A DNA stretch of 64,000 nucleotides from Methanobrevibacter sp. Lineage in GTDB: Archaea; Methanobacteriota; Methanobacteria; Methanobacteriales; Methanobacteriaceae. This document shows, in pieces, positions 18,549 through 28,013 of this stretch. A program made the translations under genes and the position numbers. Below the pieces are notes generated by a model. The model worked only from the letters and a program-made list of their open reading frames with translations, made no database searches and had not been told where the DNA came from. The stretch is taken from positions 209,224-273,223 of the forward strand of contig NZ_JAUNXR010000004.1 in the NCBI RefSeq assembly GCF_030539665.1, in the 5' to 3' direction. Each line of letters opens with the position of its first letter. Position 1 is the stretch's first letter.

Positions 18549-20060
18549 ATGATAATCGGAAGATGTATTGGAGAAACCTCTCCAACTGAAGTTAATTTTA
18601 TATCTGATGAAATGCCTCAGGTTGGAGAGTATGTATGTTTAAATTATGATGATAAACAGGTTTTGGGAATGATAGAAACAATGGTTCGTGGAAATGTCTC
18701 TTTAAATGAAGATATATACAATCCCGCGACCGTTAAAATGATTACTGAAATTGAAGGAACAGAATCTTACATTAAGGGAAAAGTAAGAATCCTTGGTGAT
18801 GTTAACGATCATTTAAAGCTTCCAAGAACTCCCGCACCTCCAGGAACTCCTGTAGAGCTTGCCAATAAAGAAATATTGAAGGACGTATTTAAGGTCAAAA
18901 ATCCTTTAAAACTGGGTTCTTTAATAAATCAAAAGGACATTGATGTTGAAGTAAATGCAAATTCTATTCTAACACGACATTTGGCCATTCTGGCAATGAC
19001 TGGTGCTGGAAAATCCAATACCGTCTCTGTCCTCATCGATGGGATGCTTGATTATGATGTTCCTGTTTTTGTTTTTGACATGCATGGGGAATACAAGGAT
19101 GCTGAATTTAAGAATGGGGAAGTAAACGTAATCAAACCTTCTATCAATCCAAGATACATGTCATTTAATGAGATAAAAAAACTAGCCAATATTTCCAAAA
19201 ATGCATTTAAACAAGAAAGATACTTCAGACGCGCATTTAAAAAGGCAAATAAGCTGGTAGAAGAGGGAGCAGCAAGCACCAATAATTTTTTAATGATAAT
19301 AAAGGGTGTTTTAATAGAAATGGGCAATGACGAAGAGTTAAGCGCTGGTGAAAAAAATGATATATTGGGCGTGTTGAATAAGGTTGATGACTTAATAGAA
19401 AAATATGCTAATTTATTTGATACAAACAGGGGAAACATTCTTGGAAATATTCAAATAGGTAAAGCCAATGTATTGGATTTAAGTCAAACGGATGAATATG
19501 CCGCTGAAGTTCTTGTAAGTCATATTTTAAGAAACTCATTGCAAAGACGTAAAAATTACTTTAACAAGAGTTCAAACGAAACTCTGGAATTCCCAGTATT
19601 CTTTATTCTTGAAGAGGCTCATATTTTAGCACCTAAAAGAAGAGAATCCGATTCTAAATTCTGGATTCAAAGGGTTGCACGTGAAGGACGTAAGTTTGGT
19701 CTTGGTTTGTGTTTGGTAAGCCAATCCCCAAAAACAGTGGATCAGGATGCATTGTCTCAGATGAACAACATGATTATTCTGAGATTGGTTGAGCCTGATG
19801 ATCAAAGGCATGTTCAATCAGCCAGTGAAAGTCTGTCTGAAGATTTGGTCAAGCAATTGCCTTCTTTAAATGTAGGGGAGGCTGTTTTGTTAGGTTTGAT
19901 GACAAAAGTTCCTACTTTAGTTAAAATTGATGAATTTAAAGGAAGGATGTATGGAGGGGACATTGACGTTATTGGGGAGATAGCAAAATATAAAAAAGAC
20001 AGTAAAGAGGAATTAAAACAGCAAGAAGAGGATTTGATGAATTTGGGCTATGATTATTAG
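18549..20060 (+). CDS. herA: HerA DNA translocase/helicase
   Basis: 503 residues. N-terminal HAS-barrel region, Walker A MTGAGKSNT at ~155-163, the VFDMHGEY strand after it, Walker B VFFILEEAHILAPK, and the arginine-finger region RVAREGRKFGLGLCLVSQSP. HerA forms a hexameric FtsK-like ring that drives the NurA nuclease during double-strand-break end processing. It follows nurA by 11 bp with GGAG in the gap. Full length for the family. Confidence 0.94.
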   Translation: MIIGRCIGETSPTEVNFISDEMPQVGEYVCLNYDDKQVLGMIETMVRGNVSLNEDIYNPATVKMITEIEGTESYIKGKVRILGDVNDHLKLPRTPAPPGTPVELANKEILKDVFKVKNPLKLGSLINQKDIDVEVNANSILTRHLAILAMTGAGKSNTVSVLIDGMLDYDVPVFVFDMHGEYKDAEFKNGEVNVIKPSINPRYMSFNEIKKLANISKNAFKQERYFRRAFKKANKLVEEGAASTNNFLMIIKGVLIEMGNDEELSAGEKNDILGVLNKVDDLIEKYANLFDTNRGNILGNIQIGKANVLDLSQTDEYAAEVLVSHILRNSLQRRKNYFNKSSNETLEFPVFFILEEAHILAPKRRESDSKFWIQRVAREGRKFGLGLCLVSQSPKTVDQDALSQMNNMIILRLVEPDDQRHVQSASESLSEDLVKQLPSLNVGEAVLLGLMTKVPTLVKIDEFKGRMYGGDIDVIGEIAKYKKDSKEELKQQEEDLMNLGYDY

Positions 20061-20198
20061 CTGCCGGATTGTTTGTTTTTCTCATGAAATATGGGTTTGC
20101 AAACAATTAAATAATTCACAAGACAAATATTAAAATACAAAATTTAAATTAATTTTAAAAGTGTTTATTGATTATATAAAAATTTAAGGGTAATTATA

Positions 20199-21434
20199 AT
20201 GAAATTTGCACATTTAGCAGATTCTCATTTGGGTTATAGACAATACGGGCTTGAGGCACGTGAAAAAGACCTAATTGAAGAATTTGATAAAATTATAGAA
20301 AAGATAATTGATGAAGATGTTGATTTTGTGATTCATTCTGGTGATTTGTTTCAAACTGCAAAACCATCACCAAATGCACTTTTGCCTTTTCAGAAAGGTT
20401 TGTTAAGGTTAAAAGGTGCAGGAATTCCAATGTATGCCATTGCTGGAAACCATGACTCTCTTTTATCTAGTGGAGCTATTCCGCCACAAGTTTTATTTAA
20501 GAAATTCGGCCTTAAACTCATAAGTACCATCAATACCAATTATGTCCATAATGGGGTATTTATTGGTGGAATACCGTTTATGCCAAGCTCTCATAAAAAA
20601 AGCTTGAAAAATTCCTTAGCTAACTTGTCTTCCAAAGCTGAGGATTATGATAAAGCGATTTTAGTTCTTCATCAAGGAATTGATAAGTATCTTCCATTTG
20701 CACATGAATTGGAAATCGGAGATTTGCCGGATAACTTTGATTATTATGCATTAGGCCATATTCATAAATTCATTGAAGATGATTTTGGAAAAGGAAAATT
20801 GGTATATCCTGGTTCCATGGACATTTTAAGTAAAAGCGAATATGACGATTATGTTAAAAATGGTAAGGGATTCGTTGTTGTTGATTTGGACGGTCCTAAA
20901 CCAACAGTTAAAAGAGTTCCTGTCAACCCATCAAGAGAATTCATTAGGCGCAATATCGATTTTAACAATTTGGAAAATGATTTGAAATCCATAAAACTTA
21001 GTGTTGAGGGTCTTGATAAAAAACCAATGATCTTTTTAAATGTTTACAATGTTGATAGAAGCATTAAAGATATTCATGAACTAATCTCAGCAGAGCTTGG
21101 TCCTGTCTCATTAAATGTTAGAACAGTTTTCAAGTTTATTGACGAAGAAGATGTTGTAGATTTCACTTCTTCAGGTAAAATAGGTCCTAAGGAACTTTTA
21201 GAAGATAAGCTAAAAGAATTCGGCAACGAAAGCATTGTTAAATTAGGTGTTGATTTGTACAATAAACTTTCAATAAATCATAATGAAGAGGCAGTTAATA
21301 TAGCTAGAAGCTATTTTGAAAACAACTTTGATTCCATGGTTATTGATAATGACACTGATGAAAAGAAATCTATTGAAGCAGACGATAAAAATCAGGACGA
21401 TGATTTTAAAATAACTTTTAAAGAGGCTATCTGA
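20199..21434 (+). CDS. mre11: Mre11 DNA double-strand break repair nuclease
   Basis: 411 residues. Phosphoesterase motifs in order: FAHLADSHLGYRQYG, HSGDLFQTAKPSP, AIAGNHDSLL, LVLHQGI and ALGHIHKF, giving the two-metal active site. The C-terminal ~100 residues are acidic and lysine-rich (Rad50-binding region). Mre11 supplies the endo/exonuclease of the MR complex. Its TGA overlaps the rad50 ATG by 1 bp, so translation is coupled. A 138-bp gap separates it from herA and may hold a separate promoter (TATA-like TTATATAAAAA near 20172). Confidence 0.95.
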   Translation: MKFAHLADSHLGYRQYGLEAREKDLIEEFDKIIEKIIDEDVDFVIHSGDLFQTAKPSPNALLPFQKGLLRLKGAGIPMYAIAGNHDSLLSSGAIPPQVLFKKFGLKLISTINTNYVHNGVFIGGIPFMPSSHKKSLKNSLANLSSKAEDYDKAILVLHQGIDKYLPFAHELEIGDLPDNFDYYALGHIHKFIEDDFGKGKLVYPGSMDILSKSEYDDYVKNGKGFVVVDLDGPKPTVKRVPVNPSREFIRRNIDFNNLENDLKSIKLSVEGLDKKPMIFLNVYNVDRSIKDIHELISAELGPVSLNVRTVFKFIDEEDVVDFTSSGKIGPKELLEDKLKEFGNESIVKLGVDLYNKLSINHNEEAVNIARSYFENNFDSMVIDNDTDEKKSIEADDKNQDDDFKITFKEAI

Positions 21435-24190
21435 TGATTTTCAATAAATTAACATTAAAAAATTTCAAATCCTATGAAGATGCTAAAATTACATTCAATA
21501 AGGGAATTACTATCATTGTAGGTGAAAACGGGGCTGGAAAATCAACAATTTTAGAGGGAATCAGTTTCGCTTTATTCAAACAGCATGGGGCGAGAAAAAT
21601 AGATGATCTCGTAAGAAACAACAGTAACGGAAACATGATTGTTGAATTGGAATTCACTTCCAATGGTAAAGAGTATAAAATAGTTAGGGATAAAACCAAG
21701 TCAAAGTTATCTTCCACTTTGCTTAGAAAGGCAATTGACAATGGGGATTACATAACAATGTGTGCTGGGGATAAGGAAGTTTCTGCACAGTTGGCTTTAA
21801 TTTTAGCCATTGATACAGATTTATTCCTAAATGCAATATATGTAAGGCAAGGTGAAATTGCAGAACTGGTTGAAAAGACTCCTGCTGAGAAGAAATTATT
21901 GATCGGTAAGCTTTTAGGTTTGGATTCACTAGAAACTGCATGGAATAACATTCGTCCAATCATTGCACAATATGACAATAGGAAGGCTGAACTTAAAGGA
22001 AAACTGTCTGTTTCAAATAATCTTGAAGAAGAACACAATAAAAAAGTAGGTCTTCTAAACTCGTTAAAAGAAAATGGCTTGGCCTTGGAAGAAAAAATTA
22101 AAGAAATCAAGAATATTCAAGAGAAAAACCACAATGATAAAATTAACATGGAACGTGAAAAGGAAATCTATGATAATTTTGTCAATAATCTAAAATCAGA
22201 ACAGGATGCCCTAACAATTCTTGAAAAAGACAAGAGGGTAATTCAAGAGAGATTAGATGAAATTGCATCTTCTGAAGAAAAATTGACCAGATTGGAAAAA
22301 TACGTCAAAAAACTTCCTCTTTATCTTGATTTCGAAAAATCTGTCAACAGCATTCAACAATTGAAAAGAGAAGAGATTGAAATATCTGAAAAGATTGACT
22401 CTATCAAAACCCAACAGAAAATTGTTGAAGATGAAAAGGAAGGTTATGCTAATTATAACTCTGCCAATGAAAGCCTCAAAAAGCTCAATGACAAAAAGTC
22501 ACTAATTGAAAAAGAACTTATTGGCATTGATAAAATAGAAAACGAGAAAATAGAATTATTGGAAAACATTGAAAAGAGTCGTGATGAACTGGAATCATTT
22601 TTCTCAAAATCTAAGGAACAACTTCAGAACTTGGGAGTGGATCAAGATACTTTAGCGGATGTTGACAATTTCTTGGAATTGGATGGGGTTGTTGAAAATT
22701 TCATGGATTACATTTCCACAAAGATAACTTCCATCAATGAAGACATCATTGACAAGAATGAGGAGATAGCTAAACTTAAAGAAGCTATTAGCTCATCTGA
22801 AAAACCATTGACAGAATTGGGTGATGTTGACAATGTCTGTCCTGTTTGTCAATCTCCAATCGATCGTCGTAAGAAAATGGAGCTTGTTGACTATTACCAA
22901 TATAACATTGAGCAAAGCAATAGGTTAATTGAAGAGGATAAAGAGACTATTCGTCTTTTAAAATCCAACAAAGAGAATTTTGAGGAAAAAGAAAAGAAAG
23001 TTAAAAAGGTATCAAAAGATCTTATTGAGTATAATTATAAGTTTAATGACCTTGAAAAGGATCTAAGAAAACTTAAAGATCTTGATGAAAGTCTCGAAAC
23101 AAGGGAATATACCAACAATAAGCTGGCTAAGATTGTTTTGAAAATTTCTCAGACAGAAAAAGAGATTGAAGAGTTCAAACAATCTTATGAGGAATACACA
23201 AAGGCTAAAGGTGCACTTGAAGTTTTAAGTAGTGAAACTGAAGCCCAATATAAATTAAATCAAATAGCTAATGAAATAGATCATCATGTTAACAATATCC
23301 AATCAGCTGTTGAAAAGGATGGTCATCTATCCACTAACATTACAACAAAAGAGCTTGAGGAACGTATTGAGGATTTAAAACAAAAGGATGCCGAATATAA
23401 TCAGCTTAAAGGTTTCATCCAAAATAAGAAATCCCTTGAAGATCAACTAATCTCTAAAAAAGAAGATATGGATTGGAAATATAACAAAATTGCCAATATC
23501 AGAGACAATATTGAAAGTTCCAATTATGATAAAGAGAAATATGATAAGTTACTTTATTCATATGAGCTATTTGAAAAAAGGGAAAAGGAATATAGTTCTG
23601 AGTTAAACACTATTAAAGGTCAGTCTAAAGAACTCATTGCTCAGGTTAATGATTTAAAAGATAAGATTCTCCTTAACAATTCCATCAGGAAAGAATATGA
23701 AGCTACTGATGAGTATTTAATCATTTTAAATAAAATTAGGGACCTTTATAGTAAGAATGGTATTCAAAAAGAATTGAGGGGTTATTCAAGACCTTTAATT
23801 CAAAAATATACAAAAGAGTTCTTCAACAAATTTAACTTCAACTACTCTGATTTGATTTTAGATGACGAATATAATGTTACAATCTACGGTCCTGAAGGCG
23901 AATCTTCCCTGGAAATGGTGAGTGGTGGTGAGAAAATAGCTATTGCCCTTGCTTTAAGACTTGGAATTACTCAAGCCTTATCTGAAGGTAATTTAGAAAC
24001 AATTCTTTTAGATGAACCTACTGTTCATTTGGATGCTTCCAGAAAACAGGAGCTTATCAATCTTTTAAAAGAAATTACCTTATTGCCTCAAATGATTATT
24101 GTAACACATGAGGATCATCTTAAAAACGCAGCAGATAACTTAATAAATGTTGAGAAGAGAAATGGAATCTCTGAAGTTGAGATTAAATAA
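21434..24190 (+). CDS. rad50: Rad50 ATPase
   Basis: 918 residues. ABC-type N-lobe with Walker A GENGAGKSTILEG; a long antiparallel coiled coil; zinc hook CPVC at C469/C472; C-lobe with signature EMVSGGEKIAIALALRLG, Walker B ETILLDEPTVHLD and a D-loop. Rad50 tethers and remodels DNA ends with Mre11. Ends in a run of ten T residues (24207-24216). Overlaps mre11 by 1 bp. The hook C-x2-C and overall length are typical for an archaeal Rad50. Confidence 0.96.
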   Translation: MIFNKLTLKNFKSYEDAKITFNKGITIIVGENGAGKSTILEGISFALFKQHGARKIDDLVRNNSNGNMIVELEFTSNGKEYKIVRDKTKSKLSSTLLRKAIDNGDYITMCAGDKEVSAQLALILAIDTDLFLNAIYVRQGEIAELVEKTPAEKKLLIGKLLGLDSLETAWNNIRPIIAQYDNRKAELKGKLSVSNNLEEEHNKKVGLLNSLKENGLALEEKIKEIKNIQEKNHNDKINMEREKEIYDNFVNNLKSEQDALTILEKDKRVIQERLDEIASSEEKLTRLEKYVKKLPLYLDFEKSVNSIQQLKREEIEISEKIDSIKTQQKIVEDEKEGYANYNSANESLKKLNDKKSLIEKELIGIDKIENEKIELLENIEKSRDELESFFSKSKEQLQNLGVDQDTLADVDNFLELDGVVENFMDYISTKITSINEDIIDKNEEIAKLKEAISSSEKPLTELGDVDNVCPVCQSPIDRRKKMELVDYYQYNIEQSNRLIEEDKETIRLLKSNKENFEEKEKKVKKVSKDLIEYNYKFNDLEKDLRKLKDLDESLETREYTNNKLAKIVLKISQTEKEIEEFKQSYEEYTKAKGALEVLSSETEAQYKLNQIANEIDHHVNNIQSAVEKDGHLSTNITTKELEERIEDLKQKDAEYNQLKGFIQNKKSLEDQLISKKEDMDWKYNKIANIRDNIESSNYDKEKYDKLLYSYELFEKREKEYSSELNTIKGQSKELIAQVNDLKDKILLNNSIRKEYEATDEYLIILNKIRDLYSKNGIQKELRGYSRPLIQKYTKEFFNKFNFNYSDLILDDEYNVTIYGPEGESSLEMVSGGEKIAIALALRLGITQALSEGNLETILLDEPTVHLDASRKQELINLLKEITLLPQMIIVTHEDHLKNAADNLINVEKRNGISEVEIK

Positions 24191-24206
24191 ACTCTTCTTT
24201 CTTTAC

Positions 24207-24216
24207 TTTTTTTTTT
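24207..24216 (+). terminator. oligo-T terminator of the mre11-rad50 transcript
   Basis: Ten consecutive T residues 17 bp after the rad50 stop, then A-rich sequence toward the convergent TIR-like gene. Confidence 0.5.
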
Positions 24217-24237
24217 AAAAAAATAGATGTTTAATGT

Positions 24238-24654
24238 TTATAATTCACATTCTTCGTTTTCATTAAGGTTTATTGCACTTTTTATAGAGTCAATTATGCA
24301 ATTTGCATTCCATCCAACAATTGTTTTTGCCTTTTCTTCTAGCTTTTCAGGAACTTCTTCTAATCCGTATGGTCTTACTAGGACTATTGGGATATCGTAT
24401 TTTTCGCTGGCTTCCAACAGATCATTAAATGTATCTTCATTATAATTATATAAACCTGCAAGGAGAATTATTGCATCAATGTTTTCAAAAAATTCAGGAC
24501 TTGCTGATGCATATGATCCTGATATGGATTCTTTCCATAGGAATTCTGGTTTTGAATATATTTTTTCTACAAATTGCCTGTATTCGTGTTCTTTATCGAA
24601 TCCATTACTTATTATTAAATTATAAATTTTATCATCATAATCTTCTTCGAACAT
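24238..24654 (-). CDS. MTH538-type TIR-like/flavodoxin-fold domain protein
   Basis: 138 residues. The chain YNLIISNGFDKEHEYRQFVEK, then IDAIILLAGLYN, IPIVLVRPYGLEEVPEKL and a closing IVGWN..CIIDSIKSAI follows the beta-alpha order and end motif of the TIR-like domain of the MTH538 family (related to DUF1863/Thoeris B). Those domains resemble TIR and CheY folds; enzymatic NADase activity is not established for this branch. The helix where TIR NADases carry their glutamate reads NDLLEAS, so activity is doubtful. Convergent with rad50, with no ThsA-like effector beside it. Confidence 0.6.
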   Translation of the reverse strand: MFEEDYDDKIYNLIISNGFDKEHEYRQFVEKIYSKPEFLWKESISGSYASASPEFFENIDAIILLAGLYNYNEDTFNDLLEASEKYDIPIVLVRPYGLEEVPEKLEEKAKTIVGWNANCIIDSIKSAINLNENEECEL

Positions 24655-24763
24655 TTTTTCACCTATTTTATTTATTTAATATTGTTTCTTTTGTTTAATA
24701 AATATTTATTAACTTTTAAAAAGATATTATACTATTGAAATTATTTATTAAAGGTACTATTAT

Positions 24764-26047
24764 ATGAAGGCAACAGTTATTGGTTTGGGCGTAGAGGGAA
24801 AAAAGGCCACTAATTCTCTTTTAAAACATGGTTGGAAGGTTTATGCTACTGATTTGAATCCGAATATTGATTTGGAAGGATTGGATGTGTCAGTAGTGAA
24901 TCTGGATGTTCCTAATATGGGGAATGGTATGACAGTCATTTCTAAAAATATTCAAATTGATCTGGGATATACTGATGAAAGTTCCATTGAGAATGCAGAT
25001 GCGGTAGCTTTTAGTCCTAGTATGTGGGGAAGCAGTTTTGCTAATAGGATTGTTGAAAGTGGAAAACTTCTTTCAGACGTTTTGACCAAGCATAAGGATA
25101 TTTTTACTATTGGAATAACAGGTACCAATGGTAAGACCACTACTGTACATATGATTAAGGAAATTCTTGAAAGCGCTGGTTTAGAGGTCCTTGTAGGTGG
25201 AAACGGTGGTGGTGGCTTTGACGGATATTATGATTTAATTTTAGAAGCTGAAGAGTCCAGTCCGGATGTTTTATTAATTGAAGTTTGTGACATGACTCTT
25301 GATTTCTGCAATTATTGTTTTGACTTTGATTTGATAGGTCTCACTAACATGGGCATGGATCATATGGATGTTCATGGAACTGTTGCAAACTATAAAAACG
25401 CTCTTGTAAGGTTTTTCAAGGGAAATGATGTTGTCATAAACCATAATCAGGATTTTAAAAGTAATTTTAAGGAAGCTGCAGATAATTTATTCTATTATTT
25501 TGAATCTCAAGCAAATCTGCAAATCTTTGGTGAATTTAATAGGTTTAATGCAGGTCTTGCAACTGCAATAGCCAGTGAGCTTAAGATTCCTAAAGAAACC
25601 ATTTTCAAGGCATTGGCCGATTTCAAGGCTGTTGAAGGTCGTTTGGATGTATATCCTCTAAACGATTCAAAGATTTATATAGGTAAAACTGATAATATTG
25701 ATGCTTTAAAGTCTGTTTTAAATGAGGATGAATTCCACGCCATATTTATGGGAACTCCTAGATTCAATGAGTCAGATAGGCTAGATATGCTTGATGAAGT
25801 CGTCAAATACAATCCTGAAGTAATTGTTATTTTCCCAGGTTTGGATGATACTGTTGACATGGCTGTTCAAAAAGTAAACTATTTGGGTTATGATGGTCGA
25901 TTGGAAGTTGTCAACAATCTTGATGAATTAATTGCTCTTGTAGCTGAGTTTTCTCATGAAAACGCCATGTTTATTGGAGGAAATGGTCAGGAAACAATTA
26001 TTGAAATTCAGGATAGAATAAAAACTTTGTCTAAAAATTGTAGTTAG
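24764..26047 (+). CDS. Mur ligase family protein (probable pseudomurein peptide ligase)
   Basis: 427 residues. An N-terminal Rossmann-like segment (TVIGLGVEGKKATNSLLKHGW), then the ATP-binding motif GITGTNGKTTT at ~124-134, a central LTNMGMDHMDVHGT motif (Mur ligase His and Mg site) and a C-terminal domain starting with a VEGRLDVY motif. Mur-type ligases add amino acids to a nucleotide- or lipid-linked carrier; in Methanobacteriales they are assigned to pseudomurein peptide assembly. Which amino acid is added cannot be read from sequence. Next downstream is an anchored VanW-like protein. Confidence 0.85.
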   Translation: MKATVIGLGVEGKKATNSLLKHGWKVYATDLNPNIDLEGLDVSVVNLDVPNMGNGMTVISKNIQIDLGYTDESSIENADAVAFSPSMWGSSFANRIVESGKLLSDVLTKHKDIFTIGITGTNGKTTTVHMIKEILESAGLEVLVGGNGGGGFDGYYDLILEAEESSPDVLLIEVCDMTLDFCNYCFDFDLIGLTNMGMDHMDVHGTVANYKNALVRFFKGNDVVINHNQDFKSNFKEAADNLFYYFESQANLQIFGEFNRFNAGLATAIASELKIPKETIFKALADFKAVEGRLDVYPLNDSKIYIGKTDNIDALKSVLNEDEFHAIFMGTPRFNESDRLDMLDEVVKYNPEVIVIFPGLDDTVDMAVQKVNYLGYDGRLEVVNNLDELIALVAEFSHENAMFIGGNGQETIIEIQDRIKTLSKNCS

Positions 26048-26125
26048 CGAGACAATATATAAATAATAAGATTTTTATATAAATATATATTATTAATTTA
26101 TCATTATTATTAAGGTGTTTATTTT

Positions 26126-27316
26126 ATGAGTAATTGGAGAGACACATCAGTAAAAATTATTCTTGTACTTTTTTGTGTTTCCATTCTCCTTTTTGCATTT
26201 TCATTTGTTAATCACCCTACATTTTCTGGTAAAACTTTAGCTGAAGCATATGGTTTTCCAATAGGGCAATCAGTATATGAGGGGGATTCAATTCTTGGTG
26301 CTGATGGAGAAGTAATGGAAGTTCCGCTTATTAGCAATTTTAATTTTTTAATTCATCAGATTACTAGTTTAGATTTGTCTGGTATGATGATTTCATTAAC
26401 AACTGGTGCCGTACCCTTTGATATGACTTCGGTGTCAAGTGGAAATATTGATGGATATGGTAGGGCAACCGGTTTTGATGGTCCTGGATACTTAACTTAT
26501 GATGGAGATAACTTAGCTATTCACAAACCTGATACATATATTTGGGGTTACAGCGTACCATCCAAAACTCTTGTGAAAAATGACGATGGTGTGGATGTGG
26601 TTGTTAACCATACTGTTATTGAACATGTTCCTGTTGAAAAAATCAAAGATCAGAATTGGACCAGTGACTTTTTCAATATAACAACAATTCAGAACTGGTA
26701 TAATGACGAAGCTAAAAATGGTTCTACCTTCGTAATTGAAAAGGGTATTTCTAACTTCTCTGATGGAAGGGCAGATGTGTTGGCTGATCAGGTATATGAC
26801 ATATTTGGTAAAAACGTTTCAGATTATGTAGCTGCTTATCCTGTCGGAACTCCTATTGTATTGTATATGGGTAATACTACTGATAAGTCAGGTGAAGTCT
26901 ATAGTACTACCTTAGGGTCACATCCAGAATATGGTGATACCGTTAGGGAGTATAATGCTCGTCAATTTGTAGATGCATGGAATAATACTATTATTCCTCC
27001 ACATTCTTCAGGTAATGGTAAGGCATATATTGATTTCGGTTCTGCTTCAGATTCAAACGCTCCGGGTGGAAGTGCATCTCACGGGGTTTGCCCTCCTGCT
27101 AGAGCTTTAAGAGGGGCTGTGCTTGCAGAAGGATTTAGCTTGCCTGTTGGTATGGTAAATGATGAAGATGCAGTATTGTTTGGATATAATCCTGCAGAAG
27201 ATATTAAAGTAACTAACACCTATGATGTACCGATAAAAATAATAATGTGGACTGAAGGTGAAGGTCCAAGTATGTATATTTATGCTAAAATTGTAAAATT
27301 GGAACCTGCTAAGTAA
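26126..27316 (+). CDS. membrane-anchored protein with VanW-like C-terminal segment
   Basis: 396 residues. One N-terminal transmembrane segment (~9-29), then a large extracytoplasmic domain with several N-x-S/T sequons. The last 78 residues (from H319) hold a cysteine motif HGVCPPARALRGAVLAEGF, then NDEDAVLFGYNPAEDIKVTN and YDVPIKIIMW. The order - Cys, alanine-rich helix, D-A-x-x-x-Y, N-x-x-x-x-P-I - resembles the VanW/YoaR domain of bacterial wall-associated proteins. I call it VanW-like with reserve. Position right after a Mur ligase agrees with a cell-wall function. ATG preceded by AAGGTG. Confidence 0.6.
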   Translation: MSNWRDTSVKIILVLFCVSILLFAFSFVNHPTFSGKTLAEAYGFPIGQSVYEGDSILGADGEVMEVPLISNFNFLIHQITSLDLSGMMISLTTGAVPFDMTSVSSGNIDGYGRATGFDGPGYLTYDGDNLAIHKPDTYIWGYSVPSKTLVKNDDGVDVVVNHTVIEHVPVEKIKDQNWTSDFFNITTIQNWYNDEAKNGSTFVIEKGISNFSDGRADVLADQVYDIFGKNVSDYVAAYPVGTPIVLYMGNTTDKSGEVYSTTLGSHPEYGDTVREYNARQFVDAWNNTIIPPHSSGNGKAYIDFGSASDSNAPGGSASHGVCPPARALRGAVLAEGFSLPVGMVNDEDAVLFGYNPAEDIKVTNTYDVPIKIIMWTEGEGPSMYIYAKIVKLEPAK

Positions 27317-27353
27317 TCCAATTTTCTTCTTTTTTTTTATATTTTTGATTTTC

Positions 27354-28013
27354 ATGTCAATTTCAACTATTATTACTGCAGCTGGAAAGAATTCCAGAAT
27401 GCGTAAAGACCAACTGGAAAACAATCTTGAAGTTAAAAATAAACTTGTTCTTCCATTAAATAATTCTACAGTAATTGAGAATACAATCGATAATGTATTA
27501 TCCTTAGATATTGGGGAATGTATTGTTGTACTTGGTCATTATAAAGATGAAATAATTGAAGCTATTTCTAAAAATTATGATGATAATGTAAAATTTGTAG
27601 TTAATGATCCTGTTGATGTAGGTTTATCAGTATCTCTTTTGAATGGTCTCCAAAATACCAATTCAAAATATGCATTATGCGTTACAGGAGACCAACCGAC
27701 AGTATCAACAGAAACATTAAACAACATAATCGATACTCTTTTAAATGCCGACAATCCGGACAATACGGTTTCAGTTTTAAGAAGAAGAAAAACAGGATTG
27801 TTAGATACCGCCGAAGGATTGGGAATGCCCTTTGCAATGAATAGAAATAATTTAATAGAATATATAAAAAATGAAAATGATAATTTAAATCCAATCCTTA
27901 GAAGAATCTTTAAGGACGGATATGAATTTTGGGGTATAAAAGAAAAAAATGAATTGGAATTATTGAATATAAATCATTATAAAGATTACAAACATCTTCT
28001 AGATATTCATTAA
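27354..28013 (+). CDS. MobA/MocA-like nucleotidyltransferase
   Basis: About 219 residues from ATG 27354 (a TTG at 27345 lies in a T-tract). N-terminal nucleotide-binding loop TIITAAGKNSRMRKDQLENN followed by NKLVLPLNNSTVIENTI, and the metal-binding region YALCVTGDQPTVSTETL (GDQP in place of the common GDMP). This is the MobA-like NTP transferase family, which includes molybdopterin cytidylyl/guanylyltransferases and other sugar-type transferases. The nearby DUF169 and distant moaE do not settle the substrate. The 3' end overlaps the convergent DUF169 gene by 15 bp. Confidence 0.82.
   Translation: MSISTIITAAGKNSRMRKDQLENNLEVKNKLVLPLNNSTVIENTIDNVLSLDIGECIVVLGHYKDEIIEAISKNYDDNVKFVVNDPVDVGLSVSLLNGLQNTNSKYALCVTGDQPTVSTETLNNIIDTLLNADNPDNTVSVLRRRKTGLLDTAEGLGMPFAMNRNNLIEYIKNENDNLNPILRRIFKDGYEFWGIKEKNELELLNINHYKDYKHLLDIH

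Noticed and set aside
20068..20107. 8-bp inverted repeat with 24-nt loop between herA and mre11
   Set aside because: Loop is long and the arms are simple A/T-rich sequence; weak as a terminator or operator.
24238..24654. Complete Thoeris defence system
   Set aside because: Only a TIR-like protein is present; neighbours are rad50 and a Mur ligase, with no ThsA-type effector.
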